64,000 nucleotides of DNA from Pleomorphomonas diazotrophica (GTDB lineage Bacteria; Pseudomonadota; Alphaproteobacteria; Rhizobiales; Pleomorphomonadaceae), in NCBI RefSeq assembly GCF_002844595.1, contig NZ_PJNW01000004.1, forward strand, positions 62,001 through 126,000. The letters run 5' to 3'. Positions 8,599 to 17,223 of this stretch are shown here, one piece after another; the stretch's first letter is position 1, and every line of letters starts with the position of its first letter. The notes below the pieces were generated by a model. It did no database searches. It was not told the DNA's origin and was given only the letters and a program-made list of their open reading frames with translations. A program made the translations under genes and the position numbers.

Positions 8599-11500
8599 AT
8601 GTCAAAAAACTATCATTTTAGCGCGGGGATTGTATCGGCGCGCATTTCGCGCGGTCATTTGGCGGCACTGCTCTGCGGAGCAGCGTTCCTCGGCGTTTCG
8701 CTGAGCCCTGTTCATGCCGGGGATCCGGGAACGCTTCGCCTTCTGACGCTCAACACCTGGATCGATCGCTTCAAGCCGGATGCGACCCAGATCTCGAATT
8801 TCCTGATCAATGGCAACTATGATGTCATGACCTTCCAGGAGCTCCGGAGCAACAGCACCTATTCCGCTCAGATCCCGGGTATCCTCGGCGGTGCCGGGCT
8901 TGGCACCTATGTCGGTACTCAAATCGGCGACGTTGGCGTCATATCGCGCCTTCCCGGCACATTTGGTTCCGAGACGATGCCGGGCCTCAATACTCAGGGC
9001 AGGAATATCAGCTACACCACGGTCGACGGCGTGACCGGCCTGCCGAAGACCGTGGTCGGCACGGTGCATCTCGATTATGCCGACGAAGCCGACAGCCGTA
9101 TCGCGGAAGCCAAGGCGCTGAACAGTTGGGCGAAGGGCGTTACGGGACCGGTGATCATCACCGGCGACTTCAACGCCGGCGACATCTCCGAGCGCGGCCT
9201 GCACAGTGCGCAGCAGCAGGCTTATCTCTACGCGCGCACCATCATCGACGGCGGCAGCTCCATCCTGTGGAAGAGTCTTGCCAGCGAGTATACGCCGGCG
9301 GGGCGGGAGGCCGAGTTCCAGGCTTACGTGGACAGCATGCATGCCATCGATGGCAATGGCAGCGCGCACTATCGCAACGTCATCCAGGCTTATTTTGACG
9401 CCCACCGGGCCGACTATCCCGGCATCAACAGCATCTCCGACATGAGCTGGCGCCAGTGGGAGGACATCGTCGCCAAGGATATGGCCGCCAAGGGCCTGAC
9501 CTTCAACGACGAGACCTACCCGGTGGCCTCGAACACGCCGCAGACCATGAACATCCTGAAGAAGCAGTTCATGCTGCTGCAGAACCCGGGCGAGCGCGAG
9601 GTCTACGCGCCGCACGGCCTCGGCGACGGCAGCACCACCTGGCCCTCCCACGGCGAGGACGCGACCAACACCTGGACGAGCTGGGACCGCGTCAAGATCG
9701 ACCACTTCCTCGTCTCTCGCCCCTATGGCAAGTGGTGGACCATCGCCGACGATCCGTCCGATCCGTATCTCGGTGTTCTCGATGGTGTGGGTTACGCCAA
9801 CGACGGCACCACCCCGCTGTCCGACCACGAGCCCGTCGCTCACACCATGAAGTGGATCGGCCCGGCGCTGGAGAAATACACCGACGCGGGCGGCACGCCC
9901 GATCAGACGCGCCTCGTCTGGGGCAGCGAGGCCGCGACCTTCCAGGAGAAGGGCAAGGTCTTCTATCTCACCCGCAACAACATGCGCACCGACGTCTATC
10001 TCGGCCAGGTCGCCGACGATGAGGGCATGCCGATCCTGGCCGGCCTGACGGCGGCGGAGAAGCAGACGCTGCTCGACTGCAAGAGCACCGACCCGCGCTT
10101 CCAGCAGGTCATCCAGGACTATTGCATCGACGATCACAGCTTCATCGGCGAGACGCTGGTCAAGAATGGCGGCACGGTCATCGTCGACGAGGATGCCGCC
10201 CTCGGCACGTCCCAGGCGGAACTGCGTCTCGACGACGGCACGCTCACGATTGCCGGCAAGGCGATGACCGCGCTCAATCGGCCCGTTGTTCTCGAAGCCG
10301 GTGGCGGCACCATCGACGTGGACCTCCCCGCCAACAAGGTGACGATGGCCCAGGTCATTTCGGGCACCGGGTCGTTCACCAAGGCCGGCGCCGGCACGCT
10401 GGACCTGACCGGAACCAACACCTACACCGGTGAGACCGTGGTCAAGGCGGGACGCCTCGCCGTCAACGGCACGATCGCCTCGTCCACGCTCACCACCGTT
10501 CGCGATGGCGGAACGCTGGGCGGCAACGGCACGGTGGGCAACCTCCTGGTCGCTTCCGGCGGCACGGTGGCGCCGGGCAACTCGATCGGCCAGCTGAACG
10601 TGACGGGCAACGTGACCTTCGAGGCCGGCTCGATCTACGAGGCGGAAGTCGCCAGCAACGGCCAAGCCGATCTGCTGAAGGCCACCGGCTCGATCAGCAT
10701 CGACAGCGGATCGCGCCTGTCGATTGCCGCGAACAGCAATTATCGCCTCATGACCAGCTATCAACTGCTGGCGGCCGATCTGGGCATTACCGGCCAGTTC
10801 GGCAGTGTCGCGTCCGATTTCGCCTTCCTTTCCCCCGATCTCACCTACTCCGCCTCCGGCATCAGCTTCCAAGTCAATCGCAACGGCCTCGGGTTTGCGA
10901 GTGCCGGCACGACGACAAACCGCAAGGCGGCCGCCGGCGGCATTGAAAGCCTTGGCGGCGGCAACGCGCTCTATGACGCCGTCCTCAGCCTCAACGCCTC
11001 CACCGCCGATCAGGCCTTCCGTCAGGTGTCCGGCGAAATCTATCCATCGATCGTCGGTGCCCTGGCCGAGGACAGCCGCTTTGTCCGCGACGCGGTCGAG
11101 CAGCGGCTGAGCGGCGCAGAAGACGCGGTGCGCGCCGCCGGCCAGGCGGGCGCATCGGACTATCAGGCCTGGAGCCAGGGCTTCGGCTCCAAGGGGTCGA
11201 TGGAGGGAAGCGGCGTCGACACGCTCGACCGCAGCACCGGCGGCCTGCTGATGGGCGCCGATGGCCAGCTGTCGGATGATCTGCGCCTCGGCTTCTTCGG
11301 TGGCTATGGCCGGTCCTCTTTCTCCGAGGATGGCCAGTCGGCGGAAGCGGACGCCGACAGCTACCTCCTGGGCGTCTACGGCTCGACGGCGTTCGACGCC
11401 GTGCGCCTGAGCTTCGGCGGCAGCTTCGGCCTGAGCTCCATCAAGGCCGATCGCGACGTCGCCTTCAGCAGCTTCTCCGACAGCCCTCACTCCGACTACA

Positions 11501-11976
11501 CGGCGGCGACCGCGCAGATCTTCGGCGAGGCGGCCTATCGGGTCGACCTCGGCGAGGCGGTGATCGAACCCTTCGCCGGCCTTGCCCAGGTGCATGTGTC
11601 GACGGACGGTTTCCGTGAGGACGGCGGCGCGGCGGCGCTGTCGGTTGACGACGACGCCTATGATCTCACCTACGCCAACATCGGTCTGCGTGCCGCCACC
11701 ACGGTGGACGTCGAGGGAGTCACGGTTCATCTCAAGGGCGAAGCCGCCTGGCGTCACGCCTTCGGCGATGTCACGCCGGAGGCGTCCATGGCGCTCGCCG
11801 GCGGCTCGGGCTTCGCCGTCGAGGGCGCCTCGGCTGCGCGCGACGCGGCGGTGGTCAAGGCCGGCATCGACGTCGATCTTGCCGAAGACTCTTCGGTGTT
11901 TCTCAATTACGTCGGCGAGTTCGCGTCAGGCAGCCCGGATCACGGCGTCAACGCCGGCTTCAAGCTGAAGTTCTGA
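8599..11976 (+). CDS. Autotransporter with an endonuclease/exonuclease/phosphatase (EEP) passenger
   Basis: A 1125-residue type Va autotransporter. Residues 1-40 form a long signal peptide (cleavage after SPVHA). Residues about 45-420 are an EEP-superfamily domain with its active-site motifs intact: LNTW (51-54), QEL with metal-binding Glu81, HLD (158-160 region), GDFNAG (189-194), IDHF (367-370) and SDHEP (408-412). A large insertion separates GDFN from IDHF. Residues about 560-640 hold autotransporter-associated repeat and beta-helix sequence (SGTGSFTKAGAGTLDLTG). The last 280 residues are the beta-barrel, ending in a typical LKF terminus. It would display or release a metal-dependent nuclease or phosphodiesterase at the cell surface. 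The substrate (DNA, RNA, phospholipid or another phosphoester) is not known. Confidence 0.9.
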   Translation: MSKNYHFSAGIVSARISRGHLAALLCGAAFLGVSLSPVHAGDPGTLRLLTLNTWIDRFKPDATQISNFLINGNYDVMTFQELRSNSTYSAQIPGILGGAGLGTYVGTQIGDVGVISRLPGTFGSETMPGLNTQGRNISYTTVDGVTGLPKTVVGTVHLDYADEADSRIAEAKALNSWAKGVTGPVIITGDFNAGDISERGLHSAQQQAYLYARTIIDGGSSILWKSLASEYTPAGREAEFQAYVDSMHAIDGNGSAHYRNVIQAYFDAHRADYPGINSISDMSWRQWEDIVAKDMAAKGLTFNDETYPVASNTPQTMNILKKQFMLLQNPGEREVYAPHGLGDGSTTWPSHGEDATNTWTSWDRVKIDHFLVSRPYGKWWTIADDPSDPYLGVLDGVGYANDGTTPLSDHEPVAHTMKWIGPALEKYTDAGGTPDQTRLVWGSEAATFQEKGKVFYLTRNNMRTDVYLGQVADDEGMPILAGLTAAEKQTLLDCKSTDPRFQQVIQDYCIDDHSFIGETLVKNGGTVIVDEDAALGTSQAELRLDDGTLTIAGKAMTALNRPVVLEAGGGTIDVDLPANKVTMAQVISGTGSFTKAGAGTLDLTGTNTYTGETVVKAGRLAVNGTIASSTLTTVRDGGTLGGNGTVGNLLVASGGTVAPGNSIGQLNVTGNVTFEAGSIYEAEVASNGQADLLKATGSISIDSGSRLSIAANSNYRLMTSYQLLAADLGITGQFGSVASDFAFLSPDLTYSASGISFQVNRNGLGFASAGTTTNRKAAAGGIESLGGGNALYDAVLSLNASTADQAFRQVSGEIYPSIVGALAEDSRFVRDAVEQRLSGAEDAVRAAGQAGASDYQAWSQGFGSKGSMEGSGVDTLDRSTGGLLMGADGQLSDDLRLGFFGGYGRSSFSEDGQSAEADADSYLLGVYGSTAFDAVRLSFGGSFGLSSIKADRDVAFSSFSDSPHSDYTAATAQIFGEAAYRVDLGEAVIEPFAGLAQVHVSTDGFREDGGAAALSVDDDAYDLTYANIGLRAATTVDVEGVTVHLKGEAAWRHAFGDVTPEASMALAGGSGFAVEGASAARDAAVVKAGIDVDLAEDSSVFLNYVGEFASGSPDHGVNAGFKLKF

Positions 11977-12001
11977 TCTACAGCAGCGTTCTGTCGAAGA
12001 G

Positions 12002-12025
12002 CGGCGGGCCACGGCCCGCCGTTGT
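12002..12025 (+). terminator. Intrinsic terminator after the autotransporter gene
   Basis: CGGCGGGCC (12002-12010) pairs perfectly with GGCCCGCCG (12013-12021), followed by a T-rich stretch (TTGTTGTGT). It lies 26 bases after the autotransporter stop. Confidence 0.7.
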
Positions 12026-12122
12026 TGTGTCTGGACGGTTGCGGTTACTTGCATTTTGCCGACGATATGCTTCCCTCCGGGAAGATCGGGCGGGCGTATC
12101 GTCGGGGGAGCCGAACAGGGAA

Positions 12123-12908
12123 ATGGACAAGAAGACACGCCGTCAGAGAAGCCTGATGCAGCATCTCGAACAGTTTCACTACATCTCGCTGGAAGAGATC
12201 GCGACGCGCTTTTCTGTCACGACGCAAACGGCGCGGCGGGATATCCAGGAACTGGAGATGGCCGGCAAGGTGCGCCGGCTGCACGGCGGGGCGACGGCGG
12301 CGCACCCAATCGATCCCGGCGTCCTGCGCGCTCGGCGCGTGGAAAACGCCGAGGCCAAGCAGCGCATCGGTGCCGCCGTGGCGGCGAGGATCAGCAATGG
12401 CTCGGCGATCTTCATCGACACCGGCACCACCTGCGAGGCCGTGGCCCTGGCGCTGCTCGGGCACAAGGACCTGAGGGTGGTGACCTACAGCCTCAGGGTC
12501 GCCACGGCCCTCAGCGAGGGCACGGACTTCACGGTGGCCGTCCCTGGCGGGTTCGTGCGGCGGGTCGACAGCGGCGTGTTCCGGCAGGATACGCCGGAGT
12601 TCATCGGCCGGTTCAAGTTCGACACGGCAATCATCTCGGTGAGCGGCATCGACTCGGCCGGCGACATCGGCGACGACGACCATGCGGAAGTCGCCGCCGT
12701 CCAGGCCGCCATGAAGCAGGCCGAAACGATCATTCTCGCCGTTGACGGCAGCAAGTTCGGCCGTCGGGCTCTCGTCAAGCTCGCAAGCCTGCGCGACGTC
12801 CATGAACTGGTCACCGATGCGCCGCCAAGGGCCGACCTCATGCACAAGCTGAACGAGGCGGGTGTCGGCCTGTTCATTGCCGGCAAGCCCGACGAGAGCG
12901 CAGCTTAG
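12123..12908 (+). CDS. DeoR-family transcriptional regulator
   Basis: A 261-residue protein. The N-terminal DeoR helix-turn-helix includes SLEEIATRFSVTTQTARRDI and the family-typical RRLHGGA. The C-terminal DeoRC sensor domain has a phospho-sugar-binding-like loop (IDTGTTCEAVA) and ILAVDGSKFGRRA. The frame is open 32 codons further upstream, but the ATG at 12123 starts the protein just before the helix-turn-helix and follows GGGAA. DeoR proteins usually answer to phosphorylated sugars. The neighbour upstream is the autotransporter and no sugar gene is adjacent, so the target is unknown. Confidence 0.88.
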   Translation: MDKKTRRQRSLMQHLEQFHYISLEEIATRFSVTTQTARRDIQELEMAGKVRRLHGGATAAHPIDPGVLRARRVENAEAKQRIGAAVAARISNGSAIFIDTGTTCEAVALALLGHKDLRVVTYSLRVATALSEGTDFTVAVPGGFVRRVDSGVFRQDTPEFIGRFKFDTAIISVSGIDSAGDIGDDDHAEVAAVQAAMKQAETIILAVDGSKFGRRALVKLASLRDVHELVTDAPPRADLMHKLNEAGVGLFIAGKPDESAA

Positions 12909-12915
12909 GGGAAAT

Positions 12916-12935
12916 GGGGCACCATGGGGTGCCCC
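12916..12935. terminator. Hairpin between convergent deoR-type and SDR genes
   Basis: GGGGCACC (12916-12923) pairs perfectly with GGTGCCCC (12928-12935) over a 4-base loop, 7 bases after the deoR-type stop and 11 bases before the SDR stop. No T-run follows on either strand, so termination would be weak or Rho-assisted. Confidence 0.45.
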
Positions 12936-12946
12936 AGATCGGGCCG

Positions 12947-13690
12947 TCAGAGCGCGAAGCCGCCGTCGATGGTCAGGCTGGCGCCGGTGATGTAGCCGGC
13001 CTCATTGCGGGCGATGTAGGAGACGAGGCCGGCGATTTCGTCCGGCTCGGCCATGCGCTTCAGCGGCACCATGTTCGTCACCATGTCCATTCCCTCGTTG
13101 CCGAGGGCGCCGATCATGTCGGTGCGGGTCGGGCCGGGCTGGACGTTGTTGATGGTGATGCCGCGCGGCGCCAGATCGAGGGCGAGGCCCTTGACCATGC
13201 CGGCCACGGCAGCCTTGGTCGTCTGGTAGACGCTGGCGCCGGGGAAGCCGCTGCGGACGGCGATGTTGCTGCCGATGGTGACGATGCGTCCGCCGTCCTT
13301 CATGTGCGGCAGGGCGGCCTGGATGGCGAGGTAGACGCCGCGCACGTTGACGTCGAGCTGCAGGTCGAGGTCTTCGAGCGGCACCGCGTCGATAAGGCCC
13401 ATGCGGGCGACGCCGGCGTTGACGACGACGACATCCAGCCGACCGAAGCGGTCGATGGTGGTGCCGACGGCGGCGGCTAGATCGTCCTTCTTGGCGCTGT
13501 CGGCCTTGATGGCCAGCGCGTCGCCACCGGCGCCACGCACCTTTGCGACCAGATCGTTCGCGGCATCCTCGCGCGAGACGTAGGTGAAGGGCACGGTGTA
13601 GCCGTCGTCCGCCAGCCGCGACACGATGGCGGCGCCGATGCCGCGCGAGCCGCCGAACACCAGCGCCACTTTCCTGCTGTCGTCACTCAT
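12947..13690 (-). CDS. SDR-family oxidoreductase, BdcA-like
   Basis: A 247-residue short-chain dehydrogenase. The cofactor motif GGSRGIGAAIV begins near residue 13; NAG lies in the VVVNAGVA strand; the catalytic set is Ser in TIGSN, Tyr and Lys in YQTTK; and the C-terminus reads GASLTIDGGFAL. The GGSRGIGAAIV start and the TetR neighbour resemble the E. coli bdcA/bdcR pair (BdcA binds cyclic di-GMP), but many paralogues share this look and a plain NADP-dependent reductase is equally possible. The ATG at 13690 follows GGAG at good spacing. It lies downstream of, and in line with, the TetR gene and has its own operator at 13706-13721. Confidence 0.85.
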   Translation of the reverse strand: MSDDSRKVALVFGGSRGIGAAIVSRLADDGYTVPFTYVSREDAANDLVAKVRGAGGDALAIKADSAKKDDLAAAVGTTIDRFGRLDVVVVNAGVARMGLIDAVPLEDLDLQLDVNVRGVYLAIQAALPHMKDGGRIVTIGSNIAVRSGFPGASVYQTTKAAVAGMVKGLALDLAPRGITINNVQPGPTRTDMIGALGNEGMDMVTNMVPLKRMAEPDEIAGLVSYIARNEAGYITGASLTIDGGFAL

Positions 13691-13705
13691 CGTTGGTCTC
13701 CGTTT

Positions 13706-13721
13706 TTGACTGATCAGTCCA
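13706..13721. promoter_or_regulatory. TetR operator upstream of the SDR gene
   Basis: TTGACTGATCAGTCCA contains the perfect palindrome GACTGATCAGTC (13708-13719). Its reverse complement matches the site at 14366-14381 at 15 of 16 positions. It lies 16 bases before the SDR start, where bound repressor would block transcription. Confidence 0.7.
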
Positions 13722-13760
13722 TAATTGGCCGAGCAGAGGGTAAAATGCTGAATTGACCTG

Positions 13761-14345
13761 TTATCTGGCTCTGAAGCGCTCCACCGCCAGGGCGGCGAGG
13801 GCGTGCAGCTCCTCAGCGCCGCCACCGCCGCGCGCGGCAAGCTGAAGGCCGCTCATGGTGATGCCGATGAGCGAGGCCGCCTGCTCGGCGTCGAGCTGCG
13901 GGTCGATCTCGCCGAGGCGCTGTCCTTCCCGGATCCGGTCTGCGACCTTCACCAGGAAGGCCTTGATAATCCTCTCCCACATGTCCGTGATCTCGGGATC
14001 GGTAATGCCGAACTCGCCGATCGATCCCGTGCCGAGGCAGCCCATGCAGCGCAGCGCGTCGTCATCTGGGATCAGGCCGACCAGCAGGTCGCGAAGCCCG
14101 TCGAGCGGCGAGGCCGGCGTGGTGAGCCGGCCGAGGTGACAGCTCGTGGCGTTGCGCTGGTAGGTCTCCAGCGCTTCGAGATAGAGCCGGCGCTTGTCGC
14201 CGAAAGCGTTGTAGAAACTCTGGCGGCCAATACCCATCGCCTGGACCAGGTCCTCCGTCGACGTCGCCGCGAAGCCCTTGGACCAGAACACGTTGATCGC
14301 CGCCTTCAGCGCGGCATCCCTGTCGAACTCCCGTGGTCTTGCCAT
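13761..14345 (-). CDS. TetR-family repressor of the adjacent SDR gene
   Basis: A 194-residue TetR protein. The N-terminal helix-turn-helix (residues 1-50) includes STEDLVQAMGIGRQSFYNAF, and the C-terminal ligand domain carries the MGCLGTGSIGE segment common in the BdcR/YxaF-like group. It lies immediately upstream of the SDR gene on the same strand. Near-identical palindromes precede both this gene (14366-14381) and the SDR gene (13706-13721), so it most likely represses itself and the reductase. Confidence 0.9.
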   Translation of the reverse strand: MARPREFDRDAALKAAINVFWSKGFAATSTEDLVQAMGIGRQSFYNAFGDKRRLYLEALETYQRNATSCHLGRLTTPASPLDGLRDLLVGLIPDDDALRCMGCLGTGSIGEFGITDPEITDMWERIIKAFLVKVADRIREGQRLGEIDPQLDAEQAASLIGITMSGLQLAARGGGGAEELHALAALAVERFRAR

Positions 14346-14365
14346 GGGTCAAGGTGTAGGTGTTC

Positions 14366-14381
14366 TGGACTGATCGGTCAA
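14366..14381. promoter_or_regulatory. TetR operator upstream of its own gene
   Basis: TGGACTGATCGGTCAA lies 20 bases before the TetR start and is the reverse-complement match (15/16) of the SDR operator at 13706-13721. This supports autoregulation by the same protein. Confidence 0.65.
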
Positions 14382-14538
14382 GAATGGAGCGATCACGTTC
14401 GCGTGGGGAATGGATAGCGGGCCGATCTTCCGGAGTGATGAGTGCCGCAACGGGGGCGCTGACGGCCGTTGTCCTCCCGCGATTGTCTTGGCAAGATGGG
14501 CTGTGCCGCCGTGACGATCGCGGTGCCCGGAGCCACCC

Positions 14539-15288
14539 TTGAAAGCCATCGCTACACCCCACTGGCGCCTGGAGCTGTTGCCCGCCTCGCCCTACAGCGT
14601 GCGCTACGTGGTGGCCGAGAATGAGATCGGCTTTGCCTATGATTGCCAGACCGGCGAGCATTCGATCGGAACCGACCGGCGATCGTCGTTCAAGGTACGC
14701 GCCAACAGTCTGGCGGTGCGGGCCAAGGGGTGGGACATCTATTCCAGTTCCCGCCGGGGCGGCGAGTATCTCAGGCTCATCTGCAAGGACTTCGAGGCCC
14801 GTCGCGGGTGTCACGACTTCATAGACGAGCGGGCGGCGGGCATTGCCCATCGTCTCAGGAGACTGCTGATCACCCATGCCGACACGCTCGATTGCGAAGC
14901 CCTGGTGCTTGCGCTGCGGGACCGTGTCGAAGGGCTTTCCGAGGCCAGGCCGGAGCCGGTGCCAGACTGGATCACGCCGCAGCGGCTGCGCCGCGTCGAC
15001 GACCTCATCGACGTGAGGCTTTCGGAAAACCTTCTGGTCACCGATCTCGCGGCAGCGCTCGGTCTGTCGACGCGCTACTTCTCCCGCGCCTTTCACAAGG
15101 CGACGGGGCGATCGCCGCGCGAGTACATCATCGAATGCCGGCTGCGCCGGGCCCGGGCGTTGATCGAGACGACCGACCACTCACTGGCGGACATCGCGCT
15201 GGAGTGCGGCTTTTCCTCGCACGCCCACATGACATCGCAGTTCGTGATGCGCCTCGGCGTCCCGCCCAGCGCCCTCAGGTCGGCGTAG
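14539..15288 (+). CDS. AraC-family transcriptional regulator
   Basis: A 249-residue protein. Residues 1-140 form an unassigned N-terminal domain. Residues about 155-249 are the double helix-turn-helix AraC domain, with DLAAALGLSTRYFSRAFHKATG and DIALECGFSSHAHMTSQF. The start is a TTG at 14539 with GGAG eight bases upstream; no ATG lies nearby in frame. It lies 81 bases upstream of, and on the same strand as, the threonine-dehydratase-like gene, which is its likely but unproven target. Confidence 0.88.
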   Translation: MKAIATPHWRLELLPASPYSVRYVVAENEIGFAYDCQTGEHSIGTDRRSSFKVRANSLAVRAKGWDIYSSSRRGGEYLRLICKDFEARRGCHDFIDERAAGIAHRLRRLLITHADTLDCEALVLALRDRVEGLSEARPEPVPDWITPQRLRRVDDLIDVRLSENLLVTDLAAALGLSTRYFSRAFHKATGRSPREYIIECRLRRARALIETTDHSLADIALECGFSSHAHMTSQFVMRLGVPPSALRSA

Positions 15289-15369
15289 CAATCGCTCGCC
15301 CATTCATGTTCGATTTTTGAAAGCCGGTGGCGGTAGCCTTCGCTAGCTTTGTGGGCGAAGGAGCCTCAC

Positions 15370-16338
15370 ATGCAGTTCACTCACGATGACATTGAAGACG
15401 CCCTGAAAATCGTGCGCCCGGTCGTTCCGCCGACGCCCGCCTATGCCTGGCCGCTCCTGGCCCGGGAGAGCGGGGTCGAGGTGATCGTCAAGCACGAGAA
15501 CCACACGCCGACCGGCTCGTTCAAGGCGCGCGGCGGGCTGGTGTTCGTCGATGCGCTCCGGCGCGAAGGGCTTCCCAAGGGCATCATCACCGCCACGCGG
15601 GGAAACCACGGCCAGTCCATCGCCATCGGCGCCAGGCAGGCGGGCATACCCTCGGTGATCGTGGTCCCCGAGGGAAACTCGCGGGAGAAGAACGCGGCCA
15701 TGGAGGCGTTCGGCGGCGAGCTCCTGATCTCCGGCCGGGATTTCGACGAGGCGCGACGGGTCGCGGCCAGCGAGGCGGCCCGGCGGGACTTCCTGAGCGT
15801 TTCCTCGTTCAGCCGCCACATCGTTCGCGGCGTGGCGACCTACGGCTGGGAGCTGTTTTCGCAGCACCCCGATCTTGACGCGGTGTTCGTGCCGCTCGGC
15901 ATGGGCTCGGGCATCTGCTCGCTGATCGCCATGCGCAACCTCATGAACATGAGAACCGCCATCATCGGCGTTTGCGCCGAGCGGGCGCCGGTCTACGCCC
16001 AGTCGTTCCAGGCCAAGCGCCGCATGATCGGTACGGAGGCCGCGACCTTCGCCGACGGCATGGCCTGCAAGGAACCGCCGGAAGAGGCGGTGGACATCGT
16101 GCTCTCCGGGGCGGCCGACGTGATGACCGTCAGCGAGGACGAGATCGCCGAGGCGATCCGCTCGCTCTACAGCGCCACCCACAATGTCGCCGAAGGCGCC
16201 GGCGCCGCCCCCTATGCCGCCTTGATGCGGCACCGCCACCGGTTCCGGAACAAGAAGGTTGCCGTGATCCTGACCGGCGGCAACATCGATCGCGACCGCC
16301 TGGCCATGGTCCTCGCGGGGCAGACGCCCCCGGCCTGA
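15370..16338 (+). CDS. Threonine/serine dehydratase-like PLP enzyme
   Basis: A 322-residue fold-type II pyridoxal-phosphate enzyme. The Schiff-base lysine is Lys52 in PTGSFKARGG; the substrate loop is TRGNHGQS; a glycine-rich phosphate loop PLGMGSGI lies in the middle; and the family ending is VILTGGNID. It lacks the C-terminal regulatory domain of biosynthetic IlvA, so it looks catabolic. It may act on threonine, serine or a related hydroxyamino acid. The ATG at 15370 has GAAGGAG 7 bases upstream; an in-frame GTG at 15349 overlaps that site and is less likely. An AraC regulator precedes it. Confidence 0.85.
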   Translation: MQFTHDDIEDALKIVRPVVPPTPAYAWPLLARESGVEVIVKHENHTPTGSFKARGGLVFVDALRREGLPKGIITATRGNHGQSIAIGARQAGIPSVIVVPEGNSREKNAAMEAFGGELLISGRDFDEARRVAASEAARRDFLSVSSFSRHIVRGVATYGWELFSQHPDLDAVFVPLGMGSGICSLIAMRNLMNMRTAIIGVCAERAPVYAQSFQAKRRMIGTEAATFADGMACKEPPEEAVDIVLSGAADVMTVSEDEIAEAIRSLYSATHNVAEGAGAAPYAALMRHRHRFRNKKVAVILTGGNIDRDRLAMVLAGQTPPA

Positions 16339-16418
16339 TGCCTCCGATCGGGGGGCCTGGCCGTTCGGCAGCCTTGGGCCCAACGACTTACGCGGCATTG
16401 CTTTGTCGTGTCGGCAAA

Positions 16419-16442
16419 ATTATATATCGATCGATGCAAAAA
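16419..16442. promoter_or_regulatory. TetR operator overlapping the start codon of its own gene
   Basis: Centred on CGATCGAT (centre 16430/16431), this site matches the strong palindrome at 17166-17191 at 10 of 12 positions in each arm. It covers the ATG at 16434, so a bound repressor would block its own expression. Confidence 0.6.
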
Positions 16443-17093
16443 TCTGACGCACTCTCTCCATCGCCGGAAAAGGCCCGCGGCCGCGGCCGTCCCAGGGCCT
16501 TCGACCGCGAGGCGGCGCTGGCCGAGGCGACGCGCCTCTTCTGGGCCAAGGGCTATGAGGCGACGTCGATTTCCGACCTGACTGAGGCCATGGGGATCGG
16601 CTCGCCCAGCCTCTACGCCGCCTTCGGCTCCAAGGACGCGCTCTATGCCGAGGCGCTCGACTATTATCGAGAGCATTTCGACGCCTTCGTCTGGGGCAAC
16701 TTTCACAAGGCCCCGTCGGCGCGCGAGGCGATCGAGGCCTTTCTGGTGGATTCGGCGTCGGCGCTGACCGGCTATGTGGCCGACATTCCCTGCGGCTGCA
16801 TGGTGACGCTGTCATCGGTCGGCAGCGAGGGCCATCCGGAGCTGGGCAATCTCGTCCGCTCCGCCCGCGCCTCCACCTTCGACCGCGTCAAGCAACGGCT
16901 GGAACAGGCGGTGGCCGAGGGGGAAATCCCCGCTTCGACCGATCTCAACGCGCTCGCCCGCTATGTGCAGACCGTGCAGAACGGCATGTCGATCCTGGCG
17001 CGGGACGGCGCGGAATGCCCCGAACTCAAATCGGTGGCCGAGGTCGCCATGCTGAGTTGGGATCGCTATACGCGGCCGACCCAGGCGGGCTGA
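16434..17093 (+). CDS. TetR-family repressor of the downstream MFS exporter
   Basis: A 219-residue TetR protein with a 16-residue disordered lead, then GRGRPRAFDREAALAEA and the helix-turn-helix SISDLTEAMGIGSPSLYAAF. The C-terminal domain contains CGCMVTLSSVG. The ATG at 16434 has no clear Shine-Dalgarno; the AT-rich sequence before it is the operator itself, so the message may be leaderless. Two copies of the same operator flank the promoter of the MFS gene 350 bases downstream. Confidence 0.88.
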   Translation: MQKSDALSPSPEKARGRGRPRAFDREAALAEATRLFWAKGYEATSISDLTEAMGIGSPSLYAAFGSKDALYAEALDYYREHFDAFVWGNFHKAPSAREAIEAFLVDSASALTGYVADIPCGCMVTLSSVGSEGHPELGNLVRSARASTFDRVKQRLEQAVAEGEIPASTDLNALARYVQTVQNGMSILARDGAECPELKSVAEVAMLSWDRYTRPTQAG

Positions 17094-17165
17094 AGCGCCC
17101 ATCCAGGCCGTTCAAGGCGCTGAAATCACGATGATTTTAGCGTCATCGCACGCTCATCACGTTTT

Positions 17166-17191
17166 ATTTATGTATCGATCGATACATAAAT
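17166..17191. promoter_or_regulatory. Strong TetR operator, 26-bp perfect palindrome, upstream of the MFS gene
   Basis: Positions 17166-17191 form a perfect 26-base palindrome (arm ATTTATGTATCGA, centre 17178/17179). It lies just upstream of the -35 at 17194-17199. It is the best copy of a motif also found at 16419-16442 and 17223-17246. Confidence 0.75.
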
Positions 17192-17193
17192 TA

Positions 17194-17223
17194 TTGACGG
17201 ACAAAGTCCAGTTTGCCTACACT
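17194..17223 (+). promoter_or_regulatory. Promoter of the MFS exporter gene
   Basis: TTGACG (17194-17199) and TACACT (17218-17223) are separated by 18 bases. The promoter is bracketed by two operators whose centres are 56 bases apart, which fits repression by the TetR protein. The 349-base gap 17094-17442 holds these sites and no gene. Confidence 0.5.

Noticed and set aside
8602-11757. A long open frame on the minus strand opposite the autotransporter gene
   Set aside because: The antisense product has shadow composition and no signal or domain, whereas the plus strand gives a complete autotransporter.
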